Origin: Crocinitomicaceae bacterium
GTDB lineage: Bacteria; Bacteroidota; Bacteroidia; Flavobacteriales_D; Crocinitomicaceae
DNA length: 64,000 bases
Direction of reading: 5' to 3'
Assembly: GCA_024643365.1 (NCBI GenBank)
Contig: JAHENC010000018.1
Location: 62,001-126,000, forward strand
Part shown: piece after piece, positions 25,673 through 33,735 of the stretch
Numbering within the stretch: the stretch's first letter is position 1
Layout: each line of letters begins with the position of its first letter
The notes under the pieces: generated by a model
The model's database searches: none
Told to the model about the DNA's origin: nothing
The model's input: only the letters and a program-made list of their open reading frames with translations
Translations under genes and position numbers: made by a program

Positions 25673-26332
25673 ATGCAACACTTAAAAGACACATTCAAAC
25701 ATAAAGGGAAACGCAAGCAACTAATTCTTGAATTAGCGAGCATGGGAGTAAAGGATCAGCGTATTTTAGATGCTTTCGATGCCGTTCCTCGTCACTATTT
25801 TTTAGATACTGCTTTTGAAGACCAAGCTTATTCGAATATGGCTTTCCAAATTGGTGCGGGACAAACAATTTCTCATCCATATACGGTAGCCTTTCAAACA
25901 GAATTATTGGATATCCAAAAAGGAGATAAAGTTCTTGAAATTGGAACAGGTTCCGGATTCCAAACGTCCATTTTATGTGAGTTGGGTGCAAAAGTATATT
26001 CTATTGAAAGACAAAGTGAATTACTTTCCTCGAAACATGTTATTCACCACCTTAATTATTCACCAAAACTTTTTTTCGGTGATGGTTACAAAGGGAGTCC
26101 ACTCAATGCGCCTTTTGATAAAATACTTGTGACTTGTGGAGCGCCGGAAATTCCACAAGAACTGTTAAAGCAATTGAAAGTGAATGGAATCATGGTCATT
26201 CCTGTTGGTGAAGGAAAGGAACAAAAGATGCTTAAAATCATGAAGCAAAGCGACACTTCGTTTACAAAAGAAGAATTTGGAACGTTTAAGTTTGTCCCAA
26301 TGTTGGAACGAACAGTGAACAATAAAAAATAA
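25673..26332 (+). CDS. pcm: Protein-L-isoaspartate O-methyltransferase
   Basis: A 219-aa SAM-dependent repair enzyme that methylates L-isoaspartyl residues in aged proteins. The post-I region GAGQTISHPYTVAFQTELL and the SAM-binding motif VLEIGTGSGFQTSILCELG are diagnostic, with LVTCGAPEIPQELLKQL downstream. The start is placed at the ATG at 25673 (MQHLKDTFKHKGKRKQL), removing 11 codons that would overlap xth. Its stop is 3 nt before the response regulator gene. Confidence 0.95.
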   Translation: MQHLKDTFKHKGKRKQLILELASMGVKDQRILDAFDAVPRHYFLDTAFEDQAYSNMAFQIGAGQTISHPYTVAFQTELLDIQKGDKVLEIGTGSGFQTSILCELGAKVYSIERQSELLSSKHVIHHLNYSPKLFFGDGYKGSPLNAPFDKILVTCGAPEIPQELLKQLKVNGIMVIPVGEGKEQKMLKIMKQSDTSFTKEEFGTFKFVPMLERTVNNKK

Positions 26333-26335
26333 GCT

Positions 26336-27502
26336 ATGAAAGTTCTCATTATTGACGATGAACGTGCGATACGCAGGGCATTGAAAGAAATTTTGGAGTA
26401 CGAAAATTGCCAAGTTTTGGAAGCTGAAAATGGCAAGGATGGATTAGAAATGATTCGTTCCAATTCCTTGGATGTCATTTTCTGTGACATCAAAATGCCT
26501 TTAGTCGATGGAATGGAATTGTTGGAACAAGTTCAAGGTGAAGGGAATGATGTCCCAATTGTCATGATTAGTGGTCATGGTACCTTGGAGACAGCAGTTC
26601 AGGCGATCAAAATCGGAGCCTTTGATTTTATTGAAAAACCATTAGACTTAAATCGCATATTGGTGATTTTGAGAAATGTTAAGGACCGAAATCAGTTGGT
26701 TCAAGAAACTAAAATTCTAAAAACGACTGTCAAAAAAATCAAGGGAAGTGCAATCATTGGTGATACTCCGGAGATTGTGGATATCAAGGCCATGATTGAA
26801 AAAGTAGCACCCTCCGATGCGCGTGTTCTTGTAACAGGTGGCAATGGAACTGGTAAGGAATTAGTGGCACGATCACTACATGAATTATCCAATCGCTCCA
26901 AAATGCCATATATCGAAGTTAATTGTGCGGCAATCCCTTCTGAATTAATCGAAAGTGAGCTTTTTGGACATGAAAAAGGCGCTTTTACCTCGGCTATTAA
27001 AGATAAGAAAGGAAAATTCGAATTGGCATCTGGCGGGACTTTGTTTTTAGATGAAATTGGAGATATGTCCATGAGTGCTCAAGCGAAAGTACTGAGAGCT
27101 CTTCAAGAAAATGTCATTCAGCGCGTTGGTGGAGAAAAGGATGTTAAAGTTGATTGTCGAATCGTAGCGGCAACAAACAAAGACTTGCGAAAAGAAATTG
27201 CTGAGGGTAGATTCCGCGAGGATTTATTTCATCGTTTAGCGGTGATATTAATTCATGTTCCTTCACTCAACGATCGAAGAGCGGATATTCCATTGTTGGC
27301 GAATCATTTTTTACAACTGGTTTGTCAAGATCATGGAATACCCTGTAAGTCTTTAAATAAAGAAGCACTAAATGCGCTTAAATCTCTTGATTGGACTGGA
27401 AACATCCGTGAATTAAGAAATATTATTGAACGATTAGTCATTCTCTGTGATCAAGAAATTGATGCGAAGGATGTCCAGAAATATGCAAATGTAAAAGCGT
27501 AA
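26336..27502 (+). CDS. Sigma-54-type response regulator lacking a DNA-binding domain
   Basis: A 388-aa NtrC-family protein: receiver domain (residues 1-120; Asp7/Asp8, phospho-acceptor Asp51 in IFCDIKMP, Lys in IEKPLDL) and an AAA+ sigma-54 activator domain with Walker A GGNGTGKE, sigma-54 contact loop GAFTSA (not the usual GAFTGA), Walker B GTLFLDEIGDM and the R-finger region FREDLFHRLAV. It stops at NIRELRNIIERLVILCDQEIDAKDVQKYA, with no C-terminal Fis-type helix-turn-helix. If active, it must reach promoters from solution or through a partner. No histidine kinase gene is adjacent. Confidence 0.93.
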   Translation: MKVLIIDDERAIRRALKEILEYENCQVLEAENGKDGLEMIRSNSLDVIFCDIKMPLVDGMELLEQVQGEGNDVPIVMISGHGTLETAVQAIKIGAFDFIEKPLDLNRILVILRNVKDRNQLVQETKILKTTVKKIKGSAIIGDTPEIVDIKAMIEKVAPSDARVLVTGGNGTGKELVARSLHELSNRSKMPYIEVNCAAIPSELIESELFGHEKGAFTSAIKDKKGKFELASGGTLFLDEIGDMSMSAQAKVLRALQENVIQRVGGEKDVKVDCRIVAATNKDLRKEIAEGRFREDLFHRLAVILIHVPSLNDRRADIPLLANHFLQLVCQDHGIPCKSLNKEALNALKSLDWTGNIRELRNIIERLVILCDQEIDAKDVQKYANVKA

Positions 27503-27546
27503 CATTTAAGAGAATTCCCTACTTTCACAAAATAAAATAGTTGATT

Positions 27547-30303
27547 ATGAATCCAAAGTTTAAATCCATTTTACCTCACCTTGTAGCTATTGCAGCTTTT
27601 CTAATTCTTTCAAGTGTATATTTTTCACCCTTGTTCGATGGATATAGCTTGAAACAAAGTGATATTCGACAATTTCAAGGAATGTCGAAAGAAATAGTGG
27701 ATTATGAATTCGTGAATGGGGTGAAGCCTTTGTGGACAAATTCCATGTTCGGTGGAATGCCAAGTTATCAGATTGCGACAGAACACAATGCGAACTGGTT
27801 AACATATATTGATCAAGCAATTAAACTTGGATTACCAAGGCCTGTTGGTATTTTGTTCATCAGTATGTTGGGCTTTTATATTCTGACACTTTGTATGCGC
27901 GTGAATCCGTGGTTGGGCATGATTGGAGCAGTTGCTTTTGGTTTTTCAACCATTAATATCCTGTATATCGGCGCTGGACATATGTCCAAAGTAAATGCGA
28001 TTGCATATATGGCACCAGCTTTAGGTGGATTGATCCTGGCATTTCGGGGTAAATGGCTACTTGGAGCAGCGGTTTTTGGACTGTTTTTCGGTTTGAATTT
28101 AACTGCGAATCACCTACAGATGACTTATTATTTGTCCTTTTTATTAGTAGCAGTAGCGGTTTCCGAGGTGATTCGATTGGCATTGAAAAAAGAATGGATT
28201 TACTTAGGGAAATCGATTGGTGCATTGGCTATTGTTTCTATCCTTACGTTAATGTCATCCGCAAGTAATTTGATGACGACTTTCGAGTATAGTAAGTATA
28301 CAACCAGAGGAACATCCGATTTGACCATCAAACCAAAGGGGCAAGCATCGAAAATGTCAGCGAAAGAAGGACTCAACAAAAATTACATTTTAGAATATAA
28401 TTTCGGCGCAGGAGAATGGCTATCCCTTGTTGCTCCGAATGCAAAAGGTGGAAAAACAGATTTACTTGGAAACAACGAAAAAGCGGTAGAATTGATTAAT
28501 GCCAATCCGGATTATTACGAATACGCGGATATTTTACTGAATACTGATCAATCAAAGCCAGCATTTCCAAGTTATTGGGGTGGACAAAGTTTTAGTGGTG
28601 GCGCGTTCTACTTTGGTGTAGTCATGTTGTTTTTCTTTCTAATGGGATTAATCTTTTTAAAAGATTCCTTGAAGTGGCCTTTCCTTATTATTGGTTTACT
28701 AGTGATTCTTCTTTCATCCAATGATCCAGGTGGAATCAATGACTTTTTTATTAATAAATTCCCGATGTACAATAAATTTCGTGATTCAAAAATGATCATG
28801 ACGCTCTTACAAGTGATGATTCCGGCCTTAGCAGTTCTTTTCTTGGATAAATTATTCCGTAAGGAAGGATTAATTGGACATAAAAAAGCTTGGTTGATTG
28901 GAAGTGCTTCATTGGTATTTGTTGCGCTTATTCTGTATGTTTCTCCTTCAATGTCAGGAGAGTTTTTGACAAAAAATGAAATGTCCATGTTTGCTGATCA
29001 AGCGAAAAACGTGAAGGATCCTAGTCAATTAACGTATTTAACTGGGATTAAAAACGCAATAGAAGATGTGCGAATAGATCTTTACAAATCAGATATAGGA
29101 CGTTCTATTCTTTTCATTTTATTGGGAGCAGGAATCGTTGTTTTGGTGTCGCGTTCAATTTTACCGAAAGCGATTGTTATCGGTGGTTTGTTATTGATTG
29201 TTATGATTGACAACATTTCAGTGAACAAACGATATTTGAACAATGAATTACCTGGTGATCAAACATCCAGTTATGTGGTTGCATCTGATGCGTCAATGCC
29301 ATACGTTCCAAGTACAGCGGACATGAGCATTTTAGCTAGAGAGAAGTCTAATTCAAAAGATGAACAGACCATACTTTCTAAAATGTCAGATTATGTATAT
29401 TACAAAGATGCATTGGATCAAGATATGAATGCTGTTTACGCAAAATTTGGCGCCTTGAATTTAAATACGGATTACCGAGTGTTGAATTTTTCTAATCCAA
29501 TGGCAGAAACGTCTACAAGTTTTTTCCATAAAAGTATTGGGGGTTATCATGGTGCAAAGTTGAAACGCTATCAGGAACTTGTTGATTTCAATACCTTAAA
29601 CGAAATGCAGCAGTTGAATCAAGAGATCAGCGCTGAAAAAAATACCATTTTGCGTAAATATGCTAGTCAAATGGAAATGACTCAAGAAATGGCGCAGCAG
29701 ATTTTTGATACGATTTCCATCGAATCATTGTCCGTTTCAGACAAAAATCCAGCGATTAACATGTTAAACACGAAGTATATTATTGTTAATCCAGGAACGA
29801 AGGCAATTCGAAACACGAATGCAAATGGACCTGCTTGGTTTGTTCAATCTGTTAAATGGGTTTCAAGTGCGAACGAGGAATTAAGCTCTTTAGCAAATTG
29901 TAATACTAAAAAGCAAGCAATCGTTCATCAGGAATTTAAAACGCTTGCCTCAGGAACGACTATGGACACTACAGCATCTATTCGCATGGTCAAGTATGGA
30001 ACAACTGAATTGCGTTATAAAAGCGTGAGTAAAGCTGATCAAATTGCCGTGTTCAGTGAGGTATATTATCCAGAAGGATGGAATTGTTATGTGGATGGTA
30101 AACAAATCGAAACATTTAGAGCTAACTACGTTCTTCGTGCTGCAAAAATTAAAAAAGGAGAGCACCAAATTGAATGGAAGTTCGAGCCAAAAGCATTTCA
30201 AACGGGAAGTAACTTATCTTTCGCTGGTTCAAGTTTGTTGATTCTTGCGTGTATCGGTGTTTTCTGGATGAACCGTAAAATAGAAGTAAGCGAAGAGGCT
30301 TAA
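27547..30303 (+). CDS. YfhO family membrane protein, 918 aa
   Basis: A large polytopic protein: N-terminal helix, a luminal/periplasmic loop with QSDIRQFQGMSKEI, then about 11-12 further hydrophobic segments up to residue ~540, a large soluble C-terminal region and a last helix (SLLILACIGVFWMNRKIE). This is the YfhO/GT-C-like layout seen across Bacteroidota and Firmicutes; YfhO in Firmicutes is linked to glycosylation of lipoteichoic acid. Here the role could be a lipid-linked sugar transfer (inference). The ATG at 27547 is preferred over the TTG at 27541. It is 1 bp from the convergent next gene. Confidence 0.85.
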   Translation: MNPKFKSILPHLVAIAAFLILSSVYFSPLFDGYSLKQSDIRQFQGMSKEIVDYEFVNGVKPLWTNSMFGGMPSYQIATEHNANWLTYIDQAIKLGLPRPVGILFISMLGFYILTLCMRVNPWLGMIGAVAFGFSTINILYIGAGHMSKVNAIAYMAPALGGLILAFRGKWLLGAAVFGLFFGLNLTANHLQMTYYLSFLLVAVAVSEVIRLALKKEWIYLGKSIGALAIVSILTLMSSASNLMTTFEYSKYTTRGTSDLTIKPKGQASKMSAKEGLNKNYILEYNFGAGEWLSLVAPNAKGGKTDLLGNNEKAVELINANPDYYEYADILLNTDQSKPAFPSYWGGQSFSGGAFYFGVVMLFFFLMGLIFLKDSLKWPFLIIGLLVILLSSNDPGGINDFFINKFPMYNKFRDSKMIMTLLQVMIPALAVLFLDKLFRKEGLIGHKKAWLIGSASLVFVALILYVSPSMSGEFLTKNEMSMFADQAKNVKDPSQLTYLTGIKNAIEDVRIDLYKSDIGRSILFILLGAGIVVLVSRSILPKAIVIGGLLLIVMIDNISVNKRYLNNELPGDQTSSYVVASDASMPYVPSTADMSILAREKSNSKDEQTILSKMSDYVYYKDALDQDMNAVYAKFGALNLNTDYRVLNFSNPMAETSTSFFHKSIGGYHGAKLKRYQELVDFNTLNEMQQLNQEISAEKNTILRKYASQMEMTQEMAQQIFDTISIESLSVSDKNPAINMLNTKYIIVNPGTKAIRNTNANGPAWFVQSVKWVSSANEELSSLANCNTKKQAIVHQEFKTLASGTTMDTTASIRMVKYGTTELRYKSVSKADQIAVFSEVYYPEGWNCYVDGKQIETFRANYVLRAAKIKKGEHQIEWKFEPKAFQTGSNLSFAGSSLLILACIGVFWMNRKIEVSEEA

Positions 30304-30304
30304 T

Positions 30305-30898
30305 TTATTTTGAACGTTGAATGATCTCATCAATAGCTCTTACGCCGAACTGATCATTTTCCCAAGCGTGAACGATTTGATGATTTTTACTAAATATAAT
30401 GGTTGGAAATCCACCTCTAGCCATTACGATCCAATCTTTTGGTTTCGTTGATTTTTCTACATCAATTCCTTTATTCAAGGTTTTACGGAATGCAGCCAAT
30501 GGGTTATTGGTTTCAGCAACGACCATGTAACGAATATTTAATGTAGGTTCTCGTCGGAGCAATTCATTCATAAAACGGATTGTTTCATGACAATATGGAC
30601 AACCAGGAAGGACAATAACTGTTACAAGTGGTTTTTTAGGAAAAGAGACTAACCGTTCCGGAGAATAATGATGATTGACAAAGTCCCCAGTATAAATGGG
30701 AAAAATTGAGAAATAAATGCTGAAAGGTAAAACAGCCAACATTGTCATTAGGATCCATTTCTTCCATTTTTGTTGAATACGACTTTGAAAGGTGTATACG
30801 ATTACAAAACCCAGAATGGACATTAAGATGTATGGAATGAGTTTTGAAGCAGTCCAAGAAAAGCCAAGGTCAAGAAAAATGGATTCGAAGAAATTCAT
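30305..30898 (-). CDS. Membrane-anchored thioredoxin-like protein
   Basis: A 197-aa protein with two N-terminal membrane helices (residues ~18-36 and ~48-68) and a periplasmic thioredoxin-like domain. The active-site pair is Cys100 and Cys103 in VIVLPGCPYCHETIRF, and the cis-Pro region is GGFPTIIF. It would act in periplasmic thiol-disulfide exchange; CPYC is a glutaredoxin-like dithiol. Convergent with the YfhO gene, with one nucleotide between stop codons and no hairpin. The small lipoprotein gene upstream has its own terminator, so this gene is likely transcribed from its own promoter. Confidence 0.83.
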   Translation of the reverse strand: MNFFESIFLDLGFSWTASKLIPYILMSILGFVIVYTFQSRIQQKWKKWILMTMLAVLPFSIYFSIFPIYTGDFVNHHYSPERLVSFPKKPLVTVIVLPGCPYCHETIRFMNELLRREPTLNIRYMVVAETNNPLAAFRKTLNKGIDVEKSTKPKDWIVMARGGFPTIIFSKNHQIVHAWENDQFGVRAIDEIIQRSK

Positions 30899-30909
30899 AA
30901 GAAGAAATT

Positions 30910-30935
30910 AAATAAAAAAGGGGGCTGTAGCCCCC
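30910..30935 (-). terminator. Terminator of the small lipoprotein gene (minus strand)
   Basis: GGGGGCT-GT-AGCCCCC (30920-30935) followed on the minus strand by a T-run. Placed just after the 30958-31173 gene. Confidence 0.8.
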
Positions 30936-30957
30936 TAGAGATATGATTTGAAAGAAT

Positions 30958-31173
30958 TTATTCTAATGCACATGTTTTTACAATCGTGTTGACCGTTTGA
31001 GATTGTGCAGCACATTCCGCAGTTGCATCCTTTTTCGTGCCGTTAATTACAGTTGTTTGTGAGTTATTTACACTTGAAATTGTTTCCGTTGTTACACATT
31101 TGCATGAATAATCTTTCGCACAAGAAACCATCATCAACGATGCGAATGCTCCAAAAATCAATGTTTTTTTCAT
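30958..31173 (-). CDS. Small cysteine-containing lipoprotein, 71 aa
   Basis: A signal peptide with a lipobox (MKKTLIFGAFASLMMVSC, Cys18) then a short Thr/Ser/Asn-rich mature part with four further cysteines (CKC, ECAA, KTCALE), which could form disulfides or bind metal. I do not recognise a named family; similar short lipoproteins with this MKK...MMVSCAKDY layout occur in Flavobacteriales. It has a dedicated terminator and appears monocistronic. Function unknown. Confidence 0.75.
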   Translation of the reverse strand: MKKTLIFGAFASLMMVSCAKDYSCKCVTTETISSVNNSQTTVINGTKKDATAECAAQSQTVNTIVKTCALE

Positions 31174-31330
31174 GTTTTGTCGTTTTAAGTTTGATTTATT
31201 TGACCTAAATTACAAAATATTTCAAATCCACTTTTCACAATTCACACTATTTTTATTTTAACATGCTTCCGTCTCTTCGTTTGTTTCATTTTACCTTAAC
31301 TAATGATGGCATTAAATGAAGGACAATTGT

Positions 31331-31338
31331 TATTTTTG
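31331..31338 (+). promoter_or_regulatory. Candidate -7 element for wecB
   Basis: TATTTTTG, 17 nt before the TTG start codon. If used, the leader is about 12 nt and the 19-codon upstream reading frame is not on the mRNA. Confidence 0.4.
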
Positions 31339-31355
31339 GTTAAAATTAAAAAGTC

Positions 31356-32453
31356 TTGGTAAAGAAAATACTCATCATCGTTGGAACTCGTCCGAATTTC
31401 ATTAAAGTTACACGGTTCAAAGAACTGATTAGTACTTACCCGCAATTTCAAGTTGAAATTGTACATACCGGACAACATTGGGATCGTAACATGTCGGAGG
31501 TATTCTTCGAAGAGTTTGGTTTGAAACCTGATTACATGCTATCTGCGTCGTCACATTCTGTTGTCGATCAATTCTCCAGCATGATGAGTAAGCTCAGTGA
31601 GCTCATTTTGGAAATTGGCAAGCCAGATTTAATGATTGTCCCTGGAGACGTAAACTCAACACTTGCATCCGCTTTGGTGGCAAACAAAATGGGCATTCCA
31701 TTGGCGCATTTGGAAAGTGGATTACGGTCAAATGATCGAAACATGCCAGAGGAAATCAATCGGCTACTTACGGATGAAATTTCAGATTTCTTTTTCGTAA
31801 CGGAACAAAGTGGATTAGATCACCTGAAAGAAGAGAAAAAGCATGGAGAAGTATTTTTTGTCGGAAATACCATGATAGACACACTGGTTCATTTTGAACC
31901 ACAGATTCTGAAAAGTACGATTCGTCAACGCTTGGGAATTCAGGATAAACCTTTTATTTTGGTGACCCTACATCGTCCTTCAAATGTAGATTCATTGGAG
32001 GGTCAAGCCAAAATCATTCGCTTATTTACAGAGTTAAGTGAAAAGTATACGATTGTCTTTCCAATTCATCCTAGAACAAGGAAAAACTTCGAGGCTGCGG
32101 ATAACGTTGCTCAATGGTTAGAAAATGGGAATTTACATCTCTTAGATCCCCTTGGATACTTTGATTTTCAATCGCTAGTGAAATATGCTGATTTGATCCT
32201 TACTGATAGTGGAGGGATTCAAGAAGAAAGTACCTATCGTCAAGTTCCATGTTTGACCTTGCGTGAAAATACGGAAAGACCAATCACCGTTGAATTGGGC
32301 ACGAATACCTTAGTCCCATTCGATGAATCAGTGATTTTAGGTTTGATTGATGAAATTCATCATGGAACGTATAAAAAAGGTGAAATCCCACCGCTATGGG
32401 ATGGGAAGGCAACAGAGCGAATTCTTGCTGCTATTTCGAGGATTCTAGTATAA
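31356..32453 (+). CDS. wecB: UDP-N-acetylglucosamine 2-epimerase (non-hydrolysing)
   Basis: A 365-aa enzyme interconverting UDP-GlcNAc and UDP-ManNAc for surface polysaccharide synthesis. Motifs are in order: ILIIVGTRPNFIKV, HTGQHWDRNMSEVFFEEF, VPGDVNST (Asp98), HLESGLRSNDRNMPEEINR (Glu120 and Glu133) and VTLHRPSNVDS (His). The start is a TTG at 31356: no ATG or GTG occurs in frame before residue 46, and GTRPNF must be included. A 19-codon ORF upstream ends overlapping this TTG. The 3' end overlaps the convergent glycosyltransferase by 23 nt. Confidence 0.93.
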   Translation: MVKKILIIVGTRPNFIKVTRFKELISTYPQFQVEIVHTGQHWDRNMSEVFFEEFGLKPDYMLSASSHSVVDQFSSMMSKLSELILEIGKPDLMIVPGDVNSTLASALVANKMGIPLAHLESGLRSNDRNMPEEINRLLTDEISDFFFVTEQSGLDHLKEEKKHGEVFFVGNTMIDTLVHFEPQILKSTIRQRLGIQDKPFILVTLHRPSNVDSLEGQAKIIRLFTELSEKYTIVFPIHPRTRKNFEAADNVAQWLENGNLHLLDPLGYFDFQSLVKYADLILTDSGGIQEESTYRQVPCLTLRENTERPITVELGTNTLVPFDESVILGLIDEIHHGTYKKGEIPPLWDGKATERILAAISRILV

Positions 32454-33735
32454 GCTCGTTCAAGTACGCACTCATTTCTTTGGCTAGCTCTTGTCGGCTA
32501 TATTTTGATAAAGTATGTGTGCGATCAATTGCACCGCTTGTCAATGTTTGAATGGCATCCCAAGTGGGCTTTTCATCAAAATCTATGACAAGTGTATTTG
32601 ACTGTTCTTTCAAAATTTGTGCAGAATCACCGGTTTTTGGACCTATGGCTAAGATTGCTTGGTTACTTGCCAAATATTCAAATAATTTTCCCGGAATAAT
32701 TCCTTGTTGATTTTTCACATTGTTCAAGGGTAAAAGTAATAGAGAACACGAGGACATTAGGTCAATGACTTCTTCGTGAGGAATGAAAGGTCTTTGATCT
32801 AAATAAATGCTAAGTCCACATGATTCAATAGATTGAATAACACTCACATCTACAGCTCCAACTAACTGTATTTTCAATTTACTTTTAAGTGCCTCGCTTC
32901 GTTGAATTTCCTCTGCTAAAAACGACCAAAAAACCATGGGGTTCCTATCTGCATTTAAAGATCCAGTGTGTAATATCGTAAAGTATTGATCCTCTTTTTT
33001 CTGAAAGTGATGAAAGTCATTTGGTGCAAATCCATTCGTGATCAGTTTTATGGATCGCTTTGCTAACTCTTCGAATTCTGTTGTCCAAGTTCGACTTACA
33101 CAAGTAATTCCAGTCGCTTCAGCTAAAACCGACTGCTCGAGTCTTTTTTGTTTTCGAATAGCCCATTTCGTCATTGGTAGCTTGTCAAACCAATCAATGT
33201 TTGTCCAAGGGTCTCTAAAATCAGCAAGCCAAGGAATACCCGTTGCACGTTTTAATCCGAGTGCAATGAGGTGAGTGGTATGCGGTGGACCTGTGGAAAC
33301 AATGATATCTACAGGATGGTCCTTTAGAAAATCGCGTAAATGCTTAACTGATGGACGGATCCAAAACTTTTTTGCATCTGGGATAAATAAATTAGCACGA
33401 AGCCACAGTGCAAACTGCTGAACCCATTTTTTATCTTGTTTGCCACCTTCATTCAGGAAACCGGTTTGTAATTTTTTTCCTTTTTTACCCGTGAGAGCTT
33501 TGTATGCTTCAAAGGGTTCCCAAATAGGGTATTTAATGACATGTACAGATTCAGTAAATTGATCAATCAAACTGTTATCCTCGATAGGGGCTTCTGCATT
33601 TTCGGGCGTGTAGATAATAGGCTCCCAACCCAATTGAGCCAAATATCGACTAAAATGCAGCCAACGCTGAACACCACTGCCTCCACTTGGTGGCCAGTAG
33701 TAGGTAATAATTAATACTTTTTTTGCGTTAGGCAA
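32431..33735 (-). CDS. Glycosyltransferase, GT4-like (GT-B fold)
   Basis: A 434-aa predicted glycosyltransferase. The N-terminus KVLIITYYWPPSGGSGVQRWLHFSRYL is the typical acceptor-side domain of bacterial GT4-like enzymes. The C-terminal domain holds HTGSLNADRNP, LPLNN and IIPGKLFEYLASNQAILAIG, the donor-nucleotide region with the EX-type Glu. No membrane segment. Sugar and acceptor unknown; with convergent wecB it suggests envelope or exopolysaccharide work. Its start overlaps the alaS stop by 8 nt, so it follows alaS in the same transcript. Confidence 0.88.
   Translation of the reverse strand: MPNAKKVLIITYYWPPSGGSGVQRWLHFSRYLAQLGWEPIIYTPENAEAPIEDNSLIDQFTESVHVIKYPIWEPFEAYKALTGKKGKKLQTGFLNEGGKQDKKWVQQFALWLRANLFIPDAKKFWIRPSVKHLRDFLKDHPVDIIVSTGPPHTTHLIALGLKRATGIPWLADFRDPWTNIDWFDKLPMTKWAIRKQKRLEQSVLAEATGITCVSRTWTTEFEELAKRSIKLITNGFAPNDFHHFQKKEDQYFTILHTGSLNADRNPMVFWSFLAEEIQRSEALKSKLKIQLVGAVDVSVIQSIESCGLSIYLDQRPFIPHEEVIDLMSSCSLLLLPLNNVKNQQGIIPGKLFEYLASNQAILAIGPKTGDSAQILKEQSNTLVIDFDEKPTWDAIQTLTSGAIDRTHTLSKYSRQELAKEMSAYLNELILESSK

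Noticed and set aside
31296-31478. Minus-strand 60-aa frame over the wecB 5' end
   Set aside because: Shadow of wecB; no homology or start signal.
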